Origin: Pycnopodia helianthoides
Taxonomy: Eukaryota; Echinodermata; Asteroidea; Forcipulatida; Asteriidae
DNA length: 64,000 nucleotides
NCBI GenBank assembly: GCA_032158295.1
Contig: CM063249.1
Location: 15,046,078 to 15,110,077 of the forward strand
Direction of reading: 5' to 3'
The notes below the pieces were generated by a model. It made no database searches and was not told the DNA's origin. It worked only from the letters and a program-made list of their open reading frames with translations. Shown here piece by piece: positions 57,040 to 64,000 of this stretch. The translations under genes and the position numbers were made by a program. The number at the start of each line of letters is the position of its first letter. Position 1 is the stretch's first letter.

Positions 57040-57322
57040 ACATAAAAAAAATTGAAAAATAATAAATATCCCAGTTCAGAACTGAGCCAGATCCTGGGTC
57101 CCAGGGGGGGGGGGGGGGGGGGACGGGGACCTCGTGACCCTTCTGGGTCAGCCTGACCTGGAACTGGTTAAAATGGGATTTTAAACTCGGATTCCGCGTC
57201 ACTTTGTCCAAATTCTGGGTCATTTTTGACACAAATTCCGGGTCAAACTGATCCATAAATAAGGCGGGGCCCCCTGGGACCCGGAACTTGATCAATTCTG
57301 ACCCAGAAGTATTTAAAGTGTG
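57040..57322. mobile_element. GGGTCA fold-back MITE, copy 4 with G run
   Basis: CAGTTCAGAACTGAGCC, GTCCCAGG followed by ~20 G, then GGTCAGCCTGACCTGGAA, CCGGGTCAAACTGATCC and TGACCCAGAAGTATTTAAAG with TGTGTA at the end. Confidence 0.75.
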
Positions 57323-57689
57323 TACCTCCTTTAACGACCGTGTGTTTGTGTTTTGCCCGCATCACCAATAATTTGCTCCAACCTAAATCGTACAAGGTTT
57401 ATCAGTTTGGACATCTGCACGTAGTTCCTTCTCCACATACCAATTGTTCTACTTCTTACCTTTTTATTTTTTACGTTTTACATTTTAAGAATTTGTTTCG
57501 TATAACGTGTTTATTGTAGTGCTGAGCGTTCTTTTAGATTTCCGAATTGATAGTGAGAAACACATTGGAAATAAAAACTTCAAATTCAACTCAATATTTT
57601 ATTAGTCATGTTAAAAGTACACATGAAATTCCTTTTCCTGGTGCGAAAAGTATATACAAATTGGTGCTTCTGTCTATAGCACCCCAAAA

Positions 57690-57880
57690 CAAAGATATTG
57701 ACAAAATAGGGAGACCACCAACATAGGGCTAGATAGCTCAGTTGGTAGAGCAGCACGTTAATCCAGAGGGTCATTGGTTCAAATCCCGCTCTAGTAAATT
57801 TGTCTTTGTTCAACCCCAAATTATTTTAAATTTACCCAGTTTTCCTTTTGGTTTATTACTTGACAAGTATACACAAAAAT
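57690..57880 (+). mobile_element. tRNA-derived SINE (family B), best-preserved copy
   Basis: Leader AGGGAGACCACCAACATAGG, box A TAGCTCAGTTGGTAGAGC, anticodon-arm region CACGTTAATCCAGAGGG, box B TTGGTTCAAATCCCGC, then CTCTAGTAAATTTGTC and the conserved tail TTGTTCAACCCC. The head can nearly fold as a tRNA (CTAGA/TCTAG acceptor pairing). The leader and tail shared with other copies show it is a SINE, not a tRNA gene. Confidence 0.8.
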
Positions 57881-58040
57881 ACATAAAACCTAATTACGAC
57901 ACACCACTCTATATTCACATTAAAAAGTGTTTCAAATTATTACAAAATCACTAATACAGAGCGGACACAATAAAAACTACAACTAAGATTTAAAATGCAA
58001 AAATGCAGACTGCAATATACACAAGTCCACCTACTCTTCG

Positions 58041-58427
58041 TTAAAGGGACAGTTGGTTTTTGCTAACAAAACAGTTCCTGGCAGTGTAAGCACTTTATGT
58101 AATCCACCATATACATAAACTGACAAACCTGTAGAAGTTTGAGATCGATCGGCCATCTGGGTCACGAGAAAATAGTGAAAAACCGATTACACATTTGCAT
58201 GAAATCATATAGATTCAACAAATGAATAAAACGCTCACTGAGCGATAAACTCCAATCGGAAAATTAGTTAATTAATTTCTCACCAATATGGCATTTCAGA
58301 CAGAAATATTTTAAGGGATTTTTTTTTTACTATCAACATCATTAGACCGTGTAAGTTTATGTAAATCTGTGATCAAAAAGTATATTTTACAAGTTTTTTT
58401 CTTACCAATTCTGTAATGTTCCTTTAA
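58041..58427. mobile_element. TTAA-flanked MITE (family 2), copy 3
   Basis: TTAAAGGGACAGTTGGTTTT ... CCAATTCTGTAATGTTCCTTTAA, 387 bp. The left terminal repeat has lost the ATTACAGAA segment. It is flanked by AATACATAAAA(C)C...CTACGACACACCACT on both sides (57878-57908 and 58446-58477) in a larger direct repeat that continues through CAATATACACAAGTCCACC. Confidence 0.8.
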
Positions 58428-59159
58428 AAAGTATATATAAAAAATACATAAAAACCAAACTACGACACACCACTTTATATTCACAAATAAAATTGTTTTA
58501 AAATATTACAAAATTACGAAAACAGAGAGCACACACACAAAACCTACAACTAACATTTTAAATGCAAAAATACAGACTGCAATATACACAAGTCCACCTA
58601 CTCTTCCTTAAGTTAAAAACCTGTCCGCCTAATACGGTAGACCGCTAGCTGCTTTAAAGATCCGTGTTTGATTTTGGGGGCCGCATCACCAATAATTTGC
58701 TCCAAACCTGAACGGTGCAAGGACTATCAGTTTGGACATGTGCACGTAGTTTCTCCCTCTTCACATCCTTTCCGACTCGTATTAGCGTAAGGTGTCTACG
58801 TCAGCTCCAACCTTTAAACAAGCAGGTGTGCCTCATTAAGGCATGTTTCTAGATGTTTGTTTCTCCATGTTATTGCCTTCATTCGGGCTTATAGAATGAG
58901 CATCTTTGAACGGATAATGAACTCTTGAAAAATAAAGTAGTGCATTCAGTGGGTGCGCATACGAAATTCTCGTTTTGAAGTGATGTTTGAAGCTCAGCAT
59001 GATGTAACTAATGAAAAGTATAAACTATCTAGTCATGCTTGCGTGTATATGTCAATAATCTCTTTTTGAAGGAGTTTTGGCTTGAGGAATAACCGTTGAT
59101 TTGTTCTCAATATTTCAAACAGTGCGCCATTTATTTATTTTAATTTTTATAGCACCAAA

Positions 59160-59490
59160 ATTTGCCTGTAAAGACGCAGGATATACTTTTGGTAATAGAC
59201 CTTATGCACATGACGTCATTTGAGTAGGGCGCCCTTGCCTAGAGGTCAAAAGGAAGATGTTCATTGGCCAATCCTGTGCGCCACGCGTACAAATCTGTAT
59301 GTTTTCATTGTTTCATCATCCGTTTACCTCTAAGATGGCGGCTTGGTTACGTCAATGCATAAGGTCTATTGTCTAAGACTAGTATCCTCATGTGGTGTTT
59401 CCCAACATATACATAAAATAAACCTGTGAATAGTTTGACTCAATTGGTCATTGAAGTTGCAAGAAAATAATGAAAGAAAAAAACACCCTT
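59160..59490. mobile_element. TTAA-family MITE (family 3) remnant, interrupted
   Basis: GGATATACTTTTGGTAAT at the left and TTGTCTAAGACTAGTATCCT with CAACATATACATAAAATAAA at the right belong to one element (compare TTGGTAATTGACAAAGACCA at 30700). A smaller MITE separates them. Confidence 0.65.
59197..59367. mobile_element. MITE AGACCTTATGCA...TGCATAAGGTCT nested in the previous element
   Basis: Perfect 12-bp terminal inverted repeats, flanked by AT on both sides. Removing it with one AT restores the host element. A second copy is at 63247-63370 (ACCTTATGCACATGACGTCA, TTTGAGTAGGGCGCCCT). Confidence 0.85.
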
Positions 59491-59964
59491 GTGTCTGTGT
59501 AGTGTAGTGTTTGTGTGTTAATGTTTAATAGCTGTGGTCAAGTGGCTAGACTGAAGGACTTGCAATCACGCGGTTGTGGGTTCAAATTCACCCAAGTTAA
59601 CCGCTGATTTCACAACGACTATAGAATAAGTGATGTCGTCTATTATACTGAACCATAATTTATTGATTGAGTGCAATTCATAATTGTTTATTTATTTAAT
59701 CATATTATTGATTGATAACCAGCGGTGGTCATCCACCACTAACAAGTATCATCAAATAAAAGATAAAGCATAATAAATTTACAGACGATATACTGATGTT
59801 TGCAGTAGAGAGATTGGATGTTTCCAGCTTGGCATTCATATCTCCTTGTGGGAACTTTGCTGAGTTCTCTTGTTGGGAAGATCATAATTAACAAACAAAC
59901 GATAACTAAAAATTGGAGATTGTCTAAATGACATTTGATCAGTTTTTTTCTGAGTTTGCAATAA

Positions 59965-60330
59965 CACGTCACCATGTAACCCTTGTTTACAAAAAAAGTG
60001 ACCGTGTACATTCCAGGTCATTTCCTGGTAGGCAAGATACTACACTGGTCGCATGGGAAACGTTACATCGTGCCACAATTTCCACATCAATCTAAGAGTT
60101 ATCAAAATAACAGCTGAACAGGTTTTGAGTCGTGCCCCCCTTTCTTTATACCAGAGGCTGATAAAAATCAGACAGTACAATCTCAATGAATTTATAAGAT
60201 TTAATGTTTTCTTCCATTGAGATGTGAACAAATCGTGCCTGCAGGAAGTCCAGGCTCAGTGGCTCTTTTTTTAAACATTTGACGTCACAGGTCACATGGT
60301 CTAAAGCGACCTCTTCGGTTGTTGGTGTGT
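59965..60330 (+). repeat. dispersed repeat, copy of 48425-48735
   Basis: GTTTACAAAAAAAGTGACCG, GGTAGGCAAGATACTACACT, CACAATTTCCACATCAA, CAATCTCAATGAATTTATAA, TCTTCCATTGAGATGTG and GTCACAGGTCACATGGTCTA. Confidence 0.75.
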
Positions 60331-60983
60331 TATCATGGTTGTGGGTCACCCGTCTGACATGTTATTCTCACCTCCGTCTTTATGTCTCGTAGAGTACTCA
60401 CGGAAACTGACTGTCACTTACTACAACTATTTTGCATTAGTTAGTCTTCTAGTTTTACTAGCCGGGGGTGATTCGTGTCAATTTGTTTTTATGTTTGCTG
60501 TATCTTGCATGTGTTTTTTCCCTTTCACCTCGTTCGTCATGAGACAATTGGAGTTAACTGGGAGGCAATAACCTCGGTGGTTAATGCTTAAAGATTTTGC
60601 GTTCATGTTATACTTGGACGCTCTTGTGCTATCGGTTTCAGTTGCTTCGTCTCTTGAGTGACTGCTGTCTTATACGGTGCATTAATTCCTTTCTATATTT
60701 ATCGTCTTCTACAGGATTTTCACCCACGTGGGACATTATGACCGCCGTTCGATGCTGTAAGCGACCACGTACCACTCTTCACGGCCCGGCCCCCGAGTGC
60801 ATCAGTCTGGCATGAACTCTTCTCCAGGATGATAGAGGGAACACACACAAAAATGAAATAAAATCTCGCTTATGTCAAGTCTCCACCGCGCATTAAACCA
60901 GCGTGTGAGATTTGCAGCGAGATTTAAGTGCATGCCGCTAGAGGAGCGGCAGTGCATTAAAACACCGAGAAGCTGTAACTCTA

Positions 60984-62120
60984 ATGGGATTACTAGTAAA
61001 TACATGCACTGGATCCTCCGCATTCGCCGGAATGTCTTCAACAAGTCCGTACCCACTGAATGTTACGCTGTCGGCCGCAACTCCGGCCGGGGCAGTGGAT
61101 TCTGCTACCACTGTCGTCCAGATCTTTACGCTGATGGTAATTTTTATTGCCGCTTTCCTTGGTAATGGGGTGATATTTCTTGTCTTCGTGCGCAAGCCCT
61201 CGCTGCTGTCCGTCTCAAATCGGTTTGTTCTACACCTTGCTGTCTGTAACTTCCTCATGTGTGTTGTCGTGATGCCACCTGTTCTGGTATCAGTTATCTC
61301 AACGGATTGGATGCTGTCTCGGCAGAGCTGTGCTGCAACTGGATTCTTGAACGTCCTCCTCTTTGCAGCCATTATTTTAACGTTAGTCATGGTAACGGTG
61401 GACCGTTACATAGCTGTCATGTTACCGTTACTCTACTATACCTATATGACGACACGAAGAGCTGCCGTTATGATCCTCGTCGTGTGGATGCTAGCTCTGA
61501 TATTCGCCCTCCCGCCAGTTCTTGGCTGGAACTCTGTATCATACCATCCCCATCGTTTCATCTGCACCGCGGCCGTGCCGACCGGGGACGCATCGGCAAA
61601 CGATGGCTATGAGATATTCCTGATGGTCGGTGGGTTCGCCATCCCACTTACCTCTATGGCTTTCATGTACGCCCGGATGTACTTTGCAGCTAGGGACCTC
61701 CTCGCACGCGACCGGCACCGTTGGTTCCGGGTGCCATCGTCGGACAGAACTGGTTCGAGCCCGACTAGTTGCGCTCCGTTCCGGAGACCTCGGAGCTTCA
61801 CGAGTGGGGGTATCAAGAAGATTTTGCAGGTCCACATTGGGGACGAGTGGAGGACGGCGCAGACCGCCCTGATGGTCATGTTCAGTTTTGTCGTGTCGTG
61901 GTTGCCGTATTACGTAGTCAGCTTCGTGGAAGTAGCCCTAAACAGACACGTGTCCCCCTTTTGGGAGTGGCTTCCCCTGTGGTTGGCTTTCTCGAGCTGC
62001 GCGTTTAACCCGTACGTGTACGTGTTCCGGAGTGCGTCCATGCGACACCACGCGTTGTCGTTAGTAGGTGTGCATCGACGTAATACAAAGGAAGCCAGAT
62101 TTTTCATCGAGGCTTCTTAA
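60984..62120 (+). CDS. class A (rhodopsin-like) GPCR, GPR161-like, single exon
   Basis: A plasma-membrane seven-helix receptor, 378 aa from the first ATG. The second ATG at 61032 (M17) has a better context (GGAATGT) and keeps the NVT glycosylation sequon at N26. Helices and hallmarks: TM1 with GN at 60-61; TM2 LHLAVCNFL with Asn at 89 in place of the usual Asp2.50; Cys116 at the top of TM3 and Cys194 in loop 2 for the disulfide; DRY at 140-142; Trp168 in TM4; Pro221 in TM5; an arginine-rich third loop (240-285); E288 before TM6; SWLP at 305-308 in place of CWxP; NPYVY at 342-346; a short tail. The Asn2.50, SNRFVLHL and V(S)P.WE.W..WLAF.S patterns recall GPR161, but the long GPR161 tail is missing. 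An amine or orphan receptor is the alternative. No intron is seen in the coding region; a 5' non-coding exon is possible (acceptor TTCTACAG at about 60713). Confidence 0.85.
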   Translation: MGLLVNTCTGSSAFAGMSSTSPYPLNVTLSAATPAGAVDSATTVVQIFTLMVIFIAAFLGNGVIFLVFVRKPSLLSVSNRFVLHLAVCNFLMCVVVMPPVLVSVISTDWMLSRQSCAATGFLNVLLFAAIILTLVMVTVDRYIAVMLPLLYYTYMTTRRAAVMILVVWMLALIFALPPVLGWNSVSYHPHRFICTAAVPTGDASANDGYEIFLMVGGFAIPLTSMAFMYARMYFAARDLLARDRHRWFRVPSSDRTGSSPTSCAPFRRPRSFTSGGIKKILQVHIGDEWRTAQTALMVMFSFVVSWLPYYVVSFVEVALNRHVSPFWEWLPLWLAFSSCAFNPYVYVFRSASMRHHALSLVGVHRRNTKEARFFIEAS

Positions 62121-62229
62121 ACTCCCTCATAGGCTTCTTGACGGCAATCCACACTAAAGAAATCATGGAGACATGCAGAGAAGTTCGGTTGAAACGTCGA
62201 AAACTGTGTGTATGCTCGTTCAAGCATTA

Positions 62230-62235
62230 AATAAA
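62230..62235 (+). terminator. polyadenylation signal AATAAA of the GPCR gene
   Basis: CATTAAATAAAAGAC lies 110 nt after the GPCR stop codon, with no other hexamer nearer. Confidence 0.6.
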
Positions 62236-62664
62236 AGACTCAAAGATAATGCTTCCTACCGGAGAAGATGGGAGAGACTAATCATAATTTAGTGGGATGT
62301 CATCACTCGATGTTTATGCAAACCGAGTATGGAAGGGTAAATAGTTAGGCACCTTGTTTTGAATTGGAAATTTTAAAACTCACTTTTTTACGGTGAACGC
62401 GGGGAACCCGACATAGATGGCTGCACTGTGATAGCTCCACTCTTTAAACTGAACAATCGCTCATCGAACTGGTCAGGTGCATTCGTATCATTCACAAAAC
62501 TCAACATTACGGAAATTTGTGTTTACCATAGGCCTCCCACAGCTTTACATCTTGGAAGAAAATGACATTGAATTTTGAACTTTTTGGGAAAAGCCTTTTT
62601 AACACTTACATTGAACTATATAAAAGTGGATGAAAACGATTTCTCTCGGGAGCAAGTGGTCAAA

Positions 62665-62853
62665 ATGTGCGCTCCCTCTTGCATTTGTTACCGTGCATGT
62701 TTATCTTGGCCGAAAATAATGGCGTTGTTTTATCTTGGTACTTTCGCTTATACGGTTACCATTCTCATTTTACATCTGACTTTTTACAAGAAGAAATCTC
62801 AGGGGCCGTCCAAAGTGGTCAACGTGTTCAACATCGACAAACAGGCAGAGTAA
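62665..62853 (+). CDS. possible small single-pass membrane protein (62 aa)
   Basis: From ATG 62665 (AAAATG context) the frame gives a cysteine-rich start (MCAPSCICYRACLSW), one hydrophobic segment (MALFYLGTFAYTVTILILHL), a basic stop-transfer YKKK and a polar tail ending NVFNIDKQAE. An upstream in-frame ATG at 62575 would add 30 residues. The arrangement (Cys cluster, helix, basic flank) fits a small type III or palmitoylated membrane protein. I recognise no family, and a chance ORF or a 3' exon of another gene cannot be excluded. Confidence 0.3.
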   Translation: MCAPSCICYRACLSWPKIMALFYLGTFAYTVTILILHLTFYKKKSQGPSKVVNVFNIDKQAE

Positions 62854-63246
62854 GAAGCGTAAAGTGGAATCAGACTCAGTGCTGTACGACTTCTCATGGG
62901 ATGTTTAAAAATAACGTACAGGAGAAGCAACAGACGATAAAAGTCTCACTTCTATAGCTAATGCAAACATACTGTAATCCATTTTACCACTAATTATTTG
63001 TGGGTTAATGTTTTGTTTTTAACCGGTAGTTTAAAAGAACCAGTGATATTTGAAAAGAACTATCAGTTTTGATCCTAGTTTAGTATAAAGGTTGACTATA
63101 CTGTAACAAATGGTTTTTGTCTTTGAAGGGTTTTTAGGCAGTGGCTGAACGGGAGAAATGTTGAAGAACCCGCCCCCCTTCCTACATAGTATAGTTTTTT
63201 CATTAAATGTTATAAATTGCACATTGCGGGTGCGCACTAACACTAT

Positions 63247-63370
63247 ATACCTTATGCACATGACGTCATTTGAGTAGGGCGCCCTCGGCTAGAGGCCAAA
63301 TAAAAATTGCTCATTGGCTCATCCTCTGCGCCGCGCATACAAGAGGTGCGTTTTGCATTGATTAAGGTCC
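63247..63370. mobile_element. MITE related to 59197-59367
   Basis: ACCTTATGCACATGACGTCA, TTTGAGTAGGGCGCCCTC, GCTCATTGGCTCATCCT and TGCGCCGCGCATAC match the 59.2-kb copy. The right end is near ATTAAGGTCC. A separate inverted repeat (GATCTCCATTATAATGA / ATAATGGAGATCAATG) follows at 63374-63412. Confidence 0.75.
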
Positions 63371-63412
63371 ATTGATCTCCATTATAATGATTGGATAATG
63401 GAGATCAATGAT

Positions 63413-64000
63413 AAGGTCTTCTGGTTAGCAAGATGAGGGAACATCGCGCCTTTTTTGTATGGGGCTGATGGTGGTGTGACGCATACGCGTTTGTGCGCCT
63501 GCTAGTGCCAAACTCTATGGCGTTCGCTCACTAAATCAGCAGCTGTCCGGCAAAGACCAGTCCATGTTTTTAATCGACCGACTCCTCGTGTAGTATCGTA
63601 TAGGTTAATGTTTGATTCGACGAAATCACATTTGGTTAAAAGAGACTCGGGTGATTTATTCTAATCAGTTTTTTTGAAGTTGTATTTTTCACAAATCTTT
63701 TTGAATTCACCCGAGTGAGAAGAAGAAAAAAACGCTGCGGGGGGCACTTTAGATGTGAATAGATTCATCCGGTGACTTGTCCATGGTACCACAAAGGAAT
63801 TTACCCTGTTGTCGTATATTGCAAATCATAAACAACCACTATTATGTATAGTGTCACTTTAACATTTTCGGCAACAGATAAAGGTTTACATAACCAAAAA
63901 TGTCTTGCGTTTTACCTTTTCAACCACTGATAAAGGGGATGTAAGACTGGAAACAGAATTATCTGTGCATGCTGTGAAAGTGTTTGGGGATTATCCCTTT
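63413..64000. other. no gene recognised
   Basis: Unique AT-rich sequence with short inverted words (ACTCGGGTGA at 63646 and TCACCCGAGT at 63708). No ORF over 60 codons. Confidence 0.4.

Noticed and set aside
57727..57795. Candidate tRNA gene
   Set aside because: Although boxes A and B are good, the leader and tail are shared with other copies in the window and the anticodon arm is degenerate; it is a tRNA-derived SINE.
60802..61056. Minus ORF across the GPCR start
   Set aside because: Shadow of the GPCR coding strand and 5' region; no domain.

Overview
The window is eukaryotic genomic DNA: long AT-rich introns with GT/AG boundaries, polyadenylation signals, and very dense short interspersed repeats. 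The gene content is a divergent pair of ependymin-related genes, a full CHFR ubiquitin ligase with poly(ADP-ribose)-binding zinc finger, a class A GPCR and a transposon-type C2H2 protein. Together with tRNA-headed SINEs and many TTAA-flanked MITEs, it suggests a marine invertebrate deuterostome, most likely an echinoderm. That assignment is inference from remembered gene families, not from a database match.

Layout. 1-2.4 kb: minus-strand C2H2 protein of a multicopy, transposon-like family, running off the left edge. 2.7-4.0 kb: tandem array of a ~360 bp unit. 4.07-6.50 kb: minus-strand remnant of an ependymin-related gene (exons 1 and 2 recognisable, exon 2 frameshifted, exons 3-6 not found). 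6.5-12 kb: intergenic repeats, including a ~400 bp segment present twice (10.21 and 11.09 kb) upstream of the next gene. 12.07-19.88 kb: an intact six-exon ependymin-related secreted protein (223 aa), transcribed away from the broken copy. 20-22.9 kb: repeats. 22.96-41.03 kb: CHFR in about 20 exons (FHA, RING, cysteine-rich region, PBZ finger), with an apparent 1-nt frameshift in the exon at 37.8 kb and an unresolved exon 6/7 junction. 41-60.9 kb: gene-poor, repeat-rich, with one possible orphan exon (47.2-47.4 kb) and one possible non-coding first exon (51.3-51.47 kb). 60.98-62.12 kb: single-exon rhodopsin-class GPCR, GPR161-like in several positions. 62.6-62.85 kb: small single-pass membrane ORF of unknown status. 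The rest to 64 kb holds a MITE and unique sequence.

Functionally the genes are unrelated neighbours: a secreted lipid/calcium-binding type protein (ependymin-related), a mitotic-checkpoint/DNA-damage E3 ligase (CHFR), and a plasma-membrane receptor. I see no operon-like cooperation and no previously undescribed multi-gene system. The more interesting signals are gene decay with a shifted splice acceptor in the ependymin pair, the duplicated upstream segment, intragenic repeat growth in CHFR, and several nested transposon insertions whose target-site duplications can be read directly. Coordinates of repeats are approximate unless a terminal motif is given.
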